This document shows positions 1 to 7,279 of a stretch of 64,000 bases of DNA, one piece after another. The notes beneath the pieces are model-generated. The model worked only from the letters and a program-made list of their open reading frames with translations. It was not told where the DNA came from and ran no database searches. Each line of letters opens with the position of its first letter. Positions within the stretch are counted from its first letter, which is position 1. The DNA is from Planomonospora_B alba (GTDB lineage: Bacteria; Actinomycetota; Actinomycetes; Streptosporangiales; Streptosporangiaceae). The stretch lies in assembly GCF_039534085.1 (NCBI RefSeq), contig NZ_BAAAUT010000032.1, positions 23,897 to 87,896 on the forward strand. The letters run 5' to 3'. Both the position numbers and the translations under genes were made by a program.

Positions 1-729
1 CGGGGCGGCCAGCTCGTCGGTGCGCTCCTCGATCCGCCGGCGCAGCGCCCGCCCCTCCCGGGTGAGCTCGTCGCCGGCCAGCAGCCCGCGCTCGCGCAGC
101 GACTCCTCCGCCGCCAGCCACTCCTGCGCGGGCCAGGCCCGGCTGACCTTGAGGAAGACCGCCGGAGCGGTCCCCTCGGCTGCGTGCAGGACCAGCGCCT
201 CCAGCGGGCCGACCCCCTCGGCGAGCAGGGTCGCGACGTGCCCGTCGCCCCGGAACTCGCGCAGCAGCGTCTGGGCGTGCCAGAGCTCCATCAGCGGGCC
301 GGACGGCCACGGCAGCGTGGCGTGCGCGGCGAACAGCGGGCGGCCCTGGGGGTGCTCGCAGGCGCGCTCGGCCGCCCGCCTGGCCAGCGCGGCCGTCTCG
401 GCCAGGCCGGGCAGCTCGTGGATCCCGGCCCGGCGCAGCGCGGCCTCGGCCGCCTCGTAGCGGGCCCGGAGCACCTCGGCGGGGGTCGTCTTCTCCCAGG
501 CCGCCGGGAGCGAGGCACGCACGAGGTCGGGGCAGAAGTTGTAGAAGGTCGCGATGACGAGGTCGGGCGAGGCGGCGCCGAACGCCGCCGAACGGGAGGC
601 GAAGTAGCCCGCCCGCTCACCGAGGCCCAGCGCGGCGTAGCGCTCGGCGGCCTCGCGGGCGAAGTAGATCATCGCGTGGACGGGCTCCAGGCGGCGCCAG
701 GCCTGCCGGGCGAGCTGGACGTCGGTCAT
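1..729 (-). CDS. SCO6745-family protein, 3' end outside window
   Basis: The reading frame is open from an ATG at 729 to the window edge, so the C-terminus is missing. The protein begins MTDVQLARQAWRRLEPVHAM and continues with AREAAERYAALGL and FYNFCPDLVRASLPAAW. This matches my memory of the actinobacterial SCO6745 family of about 280 aa, an all-helical family without a proven biochemical function that is sometimes annotated as a helix-turn-helix protein. The gene faces away from the next gene upstream (a methyltransferase on the same strand, about 120 bp away). No signal peptide or membrane segment is visible. Family assignment is from recalled sequence similarity; function is unknown. Confidence 0.75.
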   Translation of the reverse strand, partial: MTDVQLARQAWRRLEPVHAMIYFAREAAERYAALGLGERAGYFASRSAAFGAASPDLVIATFYNFCPDLVRASLPAAWEKTTPAEVLRARYEAAEAALRRAGIHELPGLAETAALARRAAERACEHPQGRPLFAAHATLPWPSGPLMELWHAQTLLREFRGDGHVATLLAEGVGPLEALVLHAAEGTAPAVFLKVSRAWPAQEWLAAEESLRERGLLAGDELTREGRALRRRIEERTDELAAP

Positions 730-847
730 CCTGCCTCCAGGAGTCGGCGGAGCGGGCTCCTCCGGCCGGGGGCGCCGCACCCCGGACGGGCACAGCCTTG
801 AACCGACCGGCCGGTATGTCGAACCTAACCTTACTCGCCGGTAACCG

Positions 848-1588
848 TCAACGGCGGCGCAGCACGAAGACGCCCCAGCCCAGGTAGCGCCGGCCGTACT
901 CGACGTGGGAGCGGCGGGCGCGCTCCAGGAACGCGCGCATCTCCGCCGCGTCGGGGTCGCCGGGGTTGGCCCGCAGCCAGTCGCTCACCGTCCACCACTG
1001 GCTCGCCGCGTACCGGTCCCAGCTGTCGGGGTCGGCCAGGACCATCTCCAGCACCTCCGTCCCGGCCGCCTCGAACCGGTCGAACGTCCCGGCCAGCGAG
1101 GTGAAGTCGTCCGGCCCGAAGCCGAACGCCGCACGCGCCGCGGCGGGCGGCTCCTCGGTCCAGTACGGCTCGCCGACGAGGAGGATCCCGTCCTCGGCCA
1201 GCGCGGGGAGCATGAGCTTGACCGTCCCCTCCACCCCGCCGCCGATCCAGGTCGCGCCCAGGCAGGAGACCACGTCGAAGGCGCCCGGCTCGGCCCGGTA
1301 GGCTCCGGCGTCCCCCCGCTCGAAGCGGATCCGCCCGGCCACGCCGAGCTCCACGGCCCGCTCGTGCGCCGCGTCGAGGAAGACCTCGCTGATGTCGACG
1401 CCCACCCCCTCGATCCCGTGCTCGGCGGCCCACCGGCAGAGCATCTCGCCCTTGCCGCAGCACAGGTCGAGCAGGCGCATGCCGGGGCGGAGCCGGGCGA
1501 CCTCGCCGAGCAGCGCCAGTTTCTCGTCGGTGAACGGGTTCAGGATGCGGTGACCGCCCTCGGCGATCTCATGGAAGCGCAGTGGCAT
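848..1588 (-). CDS. Class I SAM-dependent methyltransferase
   Basis: A 246-aa protein with a Rossmann methyltransferase fold. Motif I is LLDLCCGKGEMLCRWA near residue 40, followed by an acidic GVDISEVFLDAA motif II and a DVVSCLGATWIGGG segment. It binds S-adenosylmethionine; the methyl acceptor cannot be predicted. The ATG at 1588 (MPLRFHEIAEGGHRI) is preferred over an upstream ATG at 1618 because homologous small-molecule methyltransferases begin this close to the IAEGGHRILNP segment. It is divergent from the MerR gene at 1763, which may regulate it. Cytoplasmic, no membrane segments. Confidence 0.85.
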   Translation of the reverse strand: MPLRFHEIAEGGHRILNPFTDEKLALLGEVARLRPGMRLLDLCCGKGEMLCRWAAEHGIEGVGVDISEVFLDAAHERAVELGVAGRIRFERGDAGAYRAEPGAFDVVSCLGATWIGGGVEGTVKLMLPALAEDGILLVGEPYWTEEPPAAARAAFGFGPDDFTSLAGTFDRFEAAGTEVLEMVLADPDSWDRYAASQWWTVSDWLRANPGDPDAAEMRAFLERARRSHVEYGRRYLGWGVFVLRRR

Positions 1589-1721
1589 GCCGCCATGCTG
1601 CCCGTTCCCCCGGCGCACACCAACCGGTTATCGCACCGGCCACCCGCCGCCCGCGTCCGCCGTCCGCCGCCCGCGTTACGGTGCGGACCGGACGCGGGCC
1701 CGGGACGGCGCCCCGGCGGCC

Positions 1722-1752
1722 TTGAGTCTGACACCGTGTCAGGCCCTACACC
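1722..1752 (+). promoter_or_regulatory. MerR-type promoter with 19-bp spacer and palindrome
   Basis: A -35 TTGAGT (1722-1727) and a -10 TACACC (1747-1752) are separated by 19 bp, the over-long spacer typical of MerR-controlled promoters. Between them lies the 15-bp palindrome CTGACACCGTGTCAG (1728-1742). It lies just upstream of the MerR-family gene at 1763, so autoregulation is likely. The predicted transcription start leaves only a few bases before the ATG. Confidence 0.8.
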
Positions 1753-1762
1753 TGGAAGAGCC

Positions 1763-2581
1763 ATGTTCACCATCGGAGACTTCGCCCAGCTCGGCCGCGT
1801 GTCGGTGCGGATGCTGCGCCACTACGACGCGCTCGGGCTGCTGCGGCCCGCCCACGTCGACCCGGCCAGCGGCTACCGCTACTACCAGGCCGCCCAGCTC
1901 TCGCGCCTCAACCGCATCATCGCGCTGAAGGACCTCGGCTTCACCCTGCAGCAGGTGGCCGCGATCCTCGACGAGCGGGTGAGCGCCGAGGAACTGCACG
2001 GCATGGTACGGCTGCGCCGCGCGGAGCTGGCGCAGCGGATCGCGGCCGACACCGCCCGGTTGCTCCGGGTGGAGGCGAGACTCCGCACGATCGAGAGGGA
2101 AGGGCGTATGAGCACCGAGGAAGTGCTGGTCAAGCGGGTCGCGCCGGTCCGCGTCGCGGAACTGTCCGCGGTGGCGGCCAGCTACGAGACCGAGGACGTC
2201 GGCCCGGTCATCCAGCCGCTCTACCACGAGCTGTGCGCGCGGCTGGAGCGCGCCGGGGTCGCGATCACCGGTCCGGGCGTCGCCTACTACGAGCCCGCGG
2301 AGGACGGCACGGTCGTCGTGCACGCCGGCATGCAGGTCGCGGTGGAGCCGCAGGAGGACTACGACTTCGCGGTCGTGGACCTGCCGGAGATCGGCACGGC
2401 CGCCACGGTCGTCCACCGGGGTCCGATGGAGGAGGTCGGCCCGACCTTCCAGGCCCTCGCCCACTGGGTCGAGGAGAACGGCCACCGGGCCGTCGGCCTC
2501 GCACGCGAGGTCTACCTCGACTGCCCGCCGGACGAGGCGCGCTGGGTGACGGAGCTGCAGATGGCGGTCACCCCGGCGTGA
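1763..2581 (+). CDS. MerR-family regulator with GyrI-like effector domain
   Basis: A 272-aa regulator. Residues 1-70 form a MerR winged helix-turn-helix (MFTIGDFAQLGRVSVRMLRHY, then DALGLLRPAHVDPASGYRYY), followed by a dimerisation coiled coil to about residue 110. Residues 115-272 resemble the GyrI-like/SOUL small-molecule-binding domain of BmrR-type multidrug regulators (APVRVAELSAVAASY, HRGPMEEVGPTFQALAHW, EVYLDCPPDEARWVTELQMAV). Such proteins twist an over-long promoter spacer when a lipophilic cation or drug is bound. The promoter directly upstream has this geometry. The ligand and targets other than its own promoter are unknown; the adjacent methyltransferase is a candidate. Confidence 0.9.
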   Translation: MFTIGDFAQLGRVSVRMLRHYDALGLLRPAHVDPASGYRYYQAAQLSRLNRIIALKDLGFTLQQVAAILDERVSAEELHGMVRLRRAELAQRIAADTARLLRVEARLRTIEREGRMSTEEVLVKRVAPVRVAELSAVAASYETEDVGPVIQPLYHELCARLERAGVAITGPGVAYYEPAEDGTVVVHAGMQVAVEPQEDYDFAVVDLPEIGTAATVVHRGPMEEVGPTFQALAHWVEENGHRAVGLAREVYLDCPPDEARWVTELQMAVTPA

Positions 2582-3518
2582 CGCCGGGCTCCTCCGCGTC
2601 CCCGGCGTCACCGGCGTCCCCGGGTGCGGGGACGCGGAGGGTCAGGCCGCCGGGGACGACCTCGGCCCGCAGCTCGGTGACGGTGCCCTTGGCGCCGCCG
2701 TCGAGCTCGTAGGCCATGGGCGCGCCGAACTTGACGGTGATCCTCCTCGCCCGGGTCATCCGGACGAAGGGCGAGGAGTCGGAGCGCCCGACGCTCATCC
2801 GGCCGAGCGTGCGGGCCCACTGGACAGGCCCCTTCGCCGTGGTCACGCCGACCTCCAGCCAGCCGTCGTCCGGCCGCGCGTCGTCGAACGCCTCGATGCC
2901 GCCGGTGATCGTGCCGACGTTGCCGAACAGCACGCAGCTGGCCTCACCGTCGAACCACTTCGCCCCGTCGACCTTGATCTTCATCGGCACGAGGTCCCCG
3001 CGGACGTGCCGCAGGCCGGTCCAGAAGTAGGCCGCCCGGCCCATCCGCTCCTTCAGCCCCCGGTCGGCATCCTTGATCATCTCCGCGTCGAACCCGGCTC
3101 CGGCCATGACCGCGAAGTGCTCCCCGTTGACCCGGCCCAGGTCCAGTCGGCGCTCCCGCCCGTGGAAGGCGATCCGCACCGCCTCCGGCAGGTCCTCGGG
3201 GATGCCGAGGTTGCGGGCGAACATGTTGGCCGTACCGGCCGGGATGATGCCGACGGGCACCCCGGACTCCGCGGCCGCGTCCACGCACCGCTGCACCATG
3301 CCGTCGCCGCCCCACACCAGCAGCAGCCGGGCACCCGCCTTGAGCGCCTTCTTCACCTTCTTGGGCGCCTTCTTGCTCTTGGGCACCTCGTACCAGAGCA
3401 GTTCGCCCACGCCCTCGTCGGCCAGGAGCCGGCGCAGCTCGTCCAGTCCTCCGCCGAGCGACTTCTTCCGGTGGGCGACCACCGCGACCGTGCCGATCCG
3501 TGGCCGCTTCCGCAGCAT
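2568..3518 (-). CDS. Diacylglycerol kinase-family lipid kinase
   Basis: A 316-aa protein of the DAGK/YegS catalytic family. It phosphorylates a lipid alcohol such as diacylglycerol with ATP. The nucleotide-binding glycine-rich motif GGDGMVQRCVDAAA is near residue 72 and is followed by GIIPAGTANMFARNLGIP; the substrate-side motif AGAGFDAEMIKDAD is near residue 145. The C-terminal beta-sandwich ends in a Gly/Asp/Ala-rich tail. The ATG at 3518 has an AGGAGG-like ribosome site just upstream on its strand. The stop overlaps the end of the convergent MerR gene by 14 bp. Membrane-peripheral, lipid-substrate identity unknown. Confidence 0.9.
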   Translation of the reverse strand: MLRKRPRIGTVAVVAHRKKSLGGGLDELRRLLADEGVGELLWYEVPKSKKAPKKVKKALKAGARLLLVWGGDGMVQRCVDAAAESGVPVGIIPAGTANMFARNLGIPEDLPEAVRIAFHGRERRLDLGRVNGEHFAVMAGAGFDAEMIKDADRGLKERMGRAAYFWTGLRHVRGDLVPMKIKVDGAKWFDGEASCVLFGNVGTITGGIEAFDDARPDDGWLEVGVTTAKGPVQWARTLGRMSVGRSDSSPFVRMTRARRITVKFGAPMAYELDGGAKGTVTELRAEVVPGGLTLRVPAPGDAGDAGDAEEPGVTPG

Positions 3519-3822
3519 GGCCGTCCTCCTGTCACCTACCGCCGCCGGGACGGCCGACGGCTTCCCGGAGCCGCGGGCTCCAAACGCGGGATCCGCGGCC
3601 GGTACGGCGTTCCCGGCCCGGGAGCCCAGGTGGGGGGGCGGGCAGGCGGGCCGTCTCCCGGTACGATGCCGATCAAGGTTACCGACCAGTAGCATGAGTG
3701 CCCACGCAGAACCCGTAGGTCCCGCCGGCCCCGTCCGGCGCGGGCCGCCCGCCGTACGGGGGACGGCGGCCCCGGCCACGCGCCGCGGCCGCGGCCCGAC
3801 CGATCCTCGTGAAGGAGCCGCC

Positions 3823-4491
3823 ATGCCCACGCTCGACCGCCAGGACGACGTCTTCGTCCTCGACCTCGGGGACACGGAGAACCGCTTCCACCCCGACTGG
3901 ATCGCCTCCGTCAACGCCGCGCTGGACGAGGTGGAGAAGGCGGAGGGGGCACGGGCCCTGGTGACCGCCGCGACCGGCAAGTTCTTCTCCAACGGCCTGG
4001 ACCTGGAGTGGCTGGGCGCCAACCCCGACCGGATGACCGGCTACGTCGCCGCCGTCCACGAGCTCTTCGCGCGGACGCTGAGCCTGCCGCTGGTCACCGT
4101 GGCGGCCCTGCAGGGGCACACCTTCGCGGCCGGCGCCATGTTCTCCCTGGCCCACGACTTCCGCGTGATGCGCGCCGACCGGGGTTTCTGGTGCCTGCCC
4201 GAGGCCGAGATCGACATCCCCTTCACCCCGGGCATGTCCGCGCTCATCCAGGCCCGGCTGGCCCCGCGGACCGCGCACGAGGCCATGACCACCGCCCGCC
4301 GCTACGGCGGCCACGACGCGCTCGCCGCCGGGATCGTCGACCACGCGGTGGACGAGGACGCCGTACGGCCGAGCGCCCTGGAGATCGCCCGCGCCCACGC
4401 GGCCAAGGCGGGCCGCACCCTCGGCACCATCAAGACCCGCATGTACGCGCCGGTCCTGGAGACGCTGCGGGACCAGGACGCCCCGCTCTAG
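3823..4491 (+). CDS. Enoyl-CoA hydratase/isomerase family protein
   Basis: A 222-aa crotonase-fold protein. The CoA-binding stretch FFSNGLDLEWLG is near residues 50-60 and the oxyanion segment LQGHTFAAGAMFSLAHDFRV is near residues 100-120. The section MRADRGFWCLPEAEIDIPF resembles delta3,delta2-enoyl-CoA isomerases (ECI), including plant and peroxisomal forms, more than classical hydratases. It likely shifts or hydrates double bonds of fatty acyl-CoA in beta-oxidation. The start is supported by GAAGGAG 6 bp upstream of the ATG. It stands alone between two genes on the other strand. Confidence 0.85.
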   Translation: MPTLDRQDDVFVLDLGDTENRFHPDWIASVNAALDEVEKAEGARALVTAATGKFFSNGLDLEWLGANPDRMTGYVAAVHELFARTLSLPLVTVAALQGHTFAAGAMFSLAHDFRVMRADRGFWCLPEAEIDIPFTPGMSALIQARLAPRTAHEAMTTARRYGGHDALAAGIVDHAVDEDAVRPSALEIARAHAAKAGRTLGTIKTRMYAPVLETLRDQDAPL

Positions 4492-4513
4492 CCGGGAGCC
4501 GCGCGCCGCGGCC

Positions 4514-4900
4514 TCACTCCAGCGGTCCCGCGAAGACCACGATCTCGTCGATGTCGCCGGCAGGCGTGACGTGCACCACGTCGACGCCCGACAGCAGGGG
4601 GTCGCCGTCACCGGTCTCGAAACGCCAGCCGAAGCGGGCCCACTCCTGCGGCGCGTCCACCCGTGTCGTGCGCACCATCCGGCACCGTCCCGCCGGGTGG
4701 TTGCGCACCACCTCGGTGATGAAGTCCTCCACCGCGCCGCGGCCGACGCCGCGCCCCAGCGGGCCCCAGAACACGACGTCCGCGGTGAGCGCCCTGCCGA
4801 GCAGCACGGCCCGCCGCTCCGGATCGTCGGTGTTGGCCGCGGCGATGAAGGCGTCGACCGCACGGGTGTGCGCCTGCTCCTGCGTCCGGATGTCCGTCAT
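4514..4900 (-). CDS. NTF2-like (SnoaL-type) protein
   Basis: A 128-aa single-domain protein with the pattern of the NTF2/SnoaL fold: an N-terminal helix AVDAFIAAANTDDPERRAVL, then ADVVFWGPLGRGVGRGAVED, and a C-terminal strand pair ending in GDIDEIVVFAGPLE. Members of this fold bind small hydrophobic ligands or act as cyclases, isomerases or dehydratases; none can be assigned here. Its ATG overlaps the stop of the upstream acetyltransferase gene by 4 bp (ATGA), so the two are likely translated together. Confidence 0.8.
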   Translation of the reverse strand: MTDIRTQEQAHTRAVDAFIAAANTDDPERRAVLLGRALTADVVFWGPLGRGVGRGAVEDFITEVVRNHPAGRCRMVRTTRVDAPQEWARFGWRFETGDGDPLLSGVDVVHVTPAGDIDEIVVFAGPLE

Positions 4901-5541
4901 CCCAGATCCTCGCTTCCTGCGCCGCTCGTGGTGGGGGCCATCCGCCGGGCCGGGCCCCGGTGCGCGGCGGGGAGCCGGAACAGCACGTGGCGGCGGAGCC
5001 GGTGGCCGGGCGGCAGGGCGGGGTGGTCGAAGTCCTCGGCGGGGTCGCGGGTCATCCCCAGGCGCTCCATGACGGCGCGGGAGCGCAGGTTCGTGGTGGC
5101 GGTGAACGACACCACCTCGTCCAGGCCCAGGCGGTCGAAGGCGAAGTCGAGCGCGGCGGCGGCCGCCTCGGTGGCGTACCCCTTCCCCCAGGAGCGGCGG
5201 CCCAGCCGCCAGGCGACCTCCACGGCGGGCGTGAAGTGGGCCTCGAAGGCCGGCCGGTGCAGGCCGGTGAAGCCGATGAACTCACCGGTCGCGGAGACCT
5301 CCAGGGCCCAGCGGCCCCACCCCTGCCGCACGATCGCCTCGGCGGTCGCGGTGGCGAACGCGTCGCTCTCCTCCCGGCTGAGCGGGGCGGGGAAGTGCTC
5401 CATGACCTCCGGGTCGGCGTTGAGCTCGGCGAAGGGCTCCAGGTCCGAGGCGCGCCAGGGCCGCAGCAGGAGCCGCGCCGTGCGCAGCTCGACCGGTGAC
5501 CCGTTCTCCCACGGGTCCCGATGGCCGGTATTCGCTGTCAT
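4897..5541 (-). CDS. GNAT-family N-acetyltransferase (RimJ/RimL type)
   Basis: A 214-aa acetyltransferase of the RimJ/RimL-like subgroup. It opens with ELRTARLLLRPWRASDLEPF, contains NADPEVMEHFPAPLSREES, and has the acetyl-CoA pyrophosphate-binding region RRSWGKGYATEAAAAALDFAF near residues 125-145, followed by TTNLRSRAVMERLGM. It transfers acetyl from acetyl-CoA to an amine on a protein N-terminus or small molecule; the substrate is unknown. The ATG at 5541 is the first in frame, but translation could begin a few residues later. It is the first gene of a two-gene unit with the NTF2-like gene. Confidence 0.85.
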   Translation of the reverse strand: MTANTGHRDPWENGSPVELRTARLLLRPWRASDLEPFAELNADPEVMEHFPAPLSREESDAFATATAEAIVRQGWGRWALEVSATGEFIGFTGLHRPAFEAHFTPAVEVAWRLGRRSWGKGYATEAAAAALDFAFDRLGLDEVVSFTATTNLRSRAVMERLGMTRDPAEDFDHPALPPGHRLRRHVLFRLPAAHRGPARRMAPTTSGAGSEDLG

Positions 5542-5622
5542 TCAGGACAACCTACCGTGGTCCGCTCCGGCCTCCGGAGAGTCCGGGAACGGAGGGGGCC
5601 GCACGCACCGGGTGGCCGGAGA

Positions 5623-5649
5623 TGTCACTGACAGGGTCGCTGTCTCGTC
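5623..5649 (+). promoter_or_regulatory. ECF41-type promoter (TGTCAC-N-CGTC) before sigma gene
   Basis: TGTCACT at 5623-5629 and CGTC at 5646-5649 are separated by 16 bp. The reported ECF41 consensus is TGTCACA for -35 and CGTC for -10. It lies 140 bp before the ECF41 sigma gene at 5793 and points towards it, suggesting autoregulation with a leader of about 135 nt. A downstream ATG at 5688 in the same frame would give a longer N-terminus. Confidence 0.65.
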
Positions 5650-5792
5650 TAGAGCGGTGCAGGCGATCCTCGCTCAGGGAGTGGGCGATGGACCTCGCGT
5701 CGTCCGTGGCGCCGGACCCGGTCCGTCCCGCGGTTGCGGCGTTCGTCGCGGGGGGCCGCTTCGGCCCCCCGGCCCTTCGGAGGAGGAGCGGC

Positions 5793-6716
5793 ATGAGCAG
5801 GACCGAGGAGTTCCAGGAGCTGCGACCGCTGTTGTTCTCGATCGCCTACCGGATCCTGGGCAGCGTGAGCGAGGCCGAGGACGCGGTCCAGGAGACCTGG
5901 CTGCGCTTCGAGACCACCCCGGCCGAACCCAGGTCGGCCAAGGCGTTCCTGTCGGCGGCGGTGACCCGGATCTCGATCGACGTGCTGCGCTCGGCCCGCG
6001 TCCGGCGGGAGGAGTACGCCGGGCCGTGGCTCCCCGAGCCGCTGCTCACCGACCCTTACCAGGACCCGGAGCGGTCGGCGGAGCTGGCCGACTCGTTGTC
6101 GATGGCCGCACTGGTGCTGCTGGAGCGGCTGTCCCCGCTCGAACGGGCGGTCTTCGTGCTGCGGGAGGTGTTCGGCTTCGACTTCTCCGAGGTCGCGTCG
6201 GCCGTGGGGCGCTCGGAGGCGGCGTGCCGCCAGCTGGTGGTGCGGGCACGGCGCCATGTGGCCGCGGGCCGGCCCCGCTTCCAGGCGGACCGCGAAGAGC
6301 GGGAGGAGCTCGCGTCGCGGTTCTTCGACGCCCTCCGCGAAGGCGACGTCGCCGGCCTGCGGAACCTCCTGGCCGCCGACGTGTCGATGGTCGCCGACGG
6401 CGGCGGCAAGGCCCCGCAGCCGGCCAGGGCCGTCGCCGGCGCCCGGAACGTGGCCCGGCTGCTCGCCTCCGCCTTCCCCCGGATGGCCCTGGCCGGCGTG
6501 ACGTTCGAGCAGCGCGAGGTCAACGGCCAGCCGGGCGCGGTCTTCCGCGACCGGGACGGCGGGGTGCTCCACACCCTGGCGCTCGACGTGCTCGACGGGC
6601 GGATCCAGACGATCCACTCGGTGATCAACCCCGACAAGCTCGGGCATGTGGGCCCGGTGGCCGACGCCTGGGCGATCGACCGCGAGGTGAGGCGGGCACG
6701 CCGGCCCGCGGGATGA
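5793..6716 (+). CDS. ECF41-family RNA polymerase sigma factor (SigJ-like) 1
   Basis: A 307-aa alternative sigma factor. Region 2 is LLFSIAYRILGSVSEAEDAV and VQETWLRF (residues 13-45); the linker carries the ECF41 signature WLPEP near residue 78; region 4 is LSPLERAVFVLREVFGFDF with HTH SEVASAVGRSEAACRQLVVRA. Residues 175-307 form a fused NTF2/SnoaL-like domain with the ECF41 motifs DGGGK and NPDKL, which replaces a separate anti-sigma factor. The start is chosen from AGGAGGAG 5 bp upstream. An ECF41-type promoter lies upstream. Its signal is unknown. Confidence 0.9.
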   Translation: MSRTEEFQELRPLLFSIAYRILGSVSEAEDAVQETWLRFETTPAEPRSAKAFLSAAVTRISIDVLRSARVRREEYAGPWLPEPLLTDPYQDPERSAELADSLSMAALVLLERLSPLERAVFVLREVFGFDFSEVASAVGRSEAACRQLVVRARRHVAAGRPRFQADREEREELASRFFDALREGDVAGLRNLLAADVSMVADGGGKAPQPARAVAGARNVARLLASAFPRMALAGVTFEQREVNGQPGAVFRDRDGGVLHTLALDVLDGRIQTIHSVINPDKLGHVGPVADAWAIDREVRRARRPAG

Positions 6717-6753
6717 CGGTTCCCCGCGGGTGCGCCCCGGAGCGCGCCGTGCC

Positions 6754-6781
6754 TTGACAGGCGAACGCCCCACCGTAGATC
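6754..6781 (+). promoter_or_regulatory. Housekeeping-type promoter for the signal peptidase/SARP operon
   Basis: TTGACA (6754-6759) and TAGATC (6776-6781) are spaced by 16 bp, close to the vegetative HrdB consensus of actinomycetes. The start of the S26 peptidase gene follows about 38 bp later. Confidence 0.55.
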
Positions 6782-6818
6782 GTTTCGCGGAAAGTCCCGC
6801 CCTTTCCGGGGCCGACCA

Positions 6819-7268
6819 TTGGGGAAGTCCTTGAAACCGATCATCGGTGGGCTGGCGCTGGCGGCGGTGGCCGGTGCCCTGTGGGCGCGAAGACGCTACG
6901 TGGTGGTCACGGTCGAGGGGACGAGCATGGCCCCGACGCTGTCCGACGGCGATCGGGTTCTGGTGCGCAGACTCCGGATCGACCGGGTCAGGGCGGGTGA
7001 CGTGGTCGTCCTCGAACCGCCGTTCACCCCCGCGGAGCTCGGATCGCAGGGCCCGGACGGCACGCGGTGGAACATCAAGCGCGCCGTCGCGCTGCCCGGA
7101 GACCCGGTGCCGCCGGGGATCGGCGGCGGCGCGGCCCGGGTGCCCGAGGGCGCGCTGGTCGTCCTGGGTGACAACGCCGACAGCGTCGACTCCCGGCAGC
7201 GCGGGTTCTTCGACGCCGACCGCCTGCTCGGCGTCGCCCTGCGCCGGTTGGGCGGATCACCGCTGTAG
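6819..7268 (+). CDS. S26-family signal peptidase (LepB-like)
   Basis: A 149-aa type I signal-peptidase-like protein. One N-terminal membrane anchor (PIIGGLALAAVAGALWA) is followed by the catalytic serine motif VEGTSMAPTL near residue 34, the general-base lysine in WNIKRAVALPGD near residue 88 and box E GDNADSVDSRQRG near 125. It would cleave secreted proteins after A-x-A on the outer face of the membrane. The start is a TTG at 6819; a second TTG at 6831 has GGGGAAG just upstream and may be the true start. It is only 11 bp from the SARP regulator and about 3 kb from the six-cysteine peptide gene, which makes the peptide its likely substrate. Confidence 0.85.
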   Translation: MGKSLKPIIGGLALAAVAGALWARRRYVVVTVEGTSMAPTLSDGDRVLVRRLRIDRVRAGDVVVLEPPFTPAELGSQGPDGTRWNIKRAVALPGDPVPPGIGGGAARVPEGALVVLGDNADSVDSRQRGFFDADRLLGVALRRLGGSPL

Positions 7269-7279
7269 GCGGACGCGTC

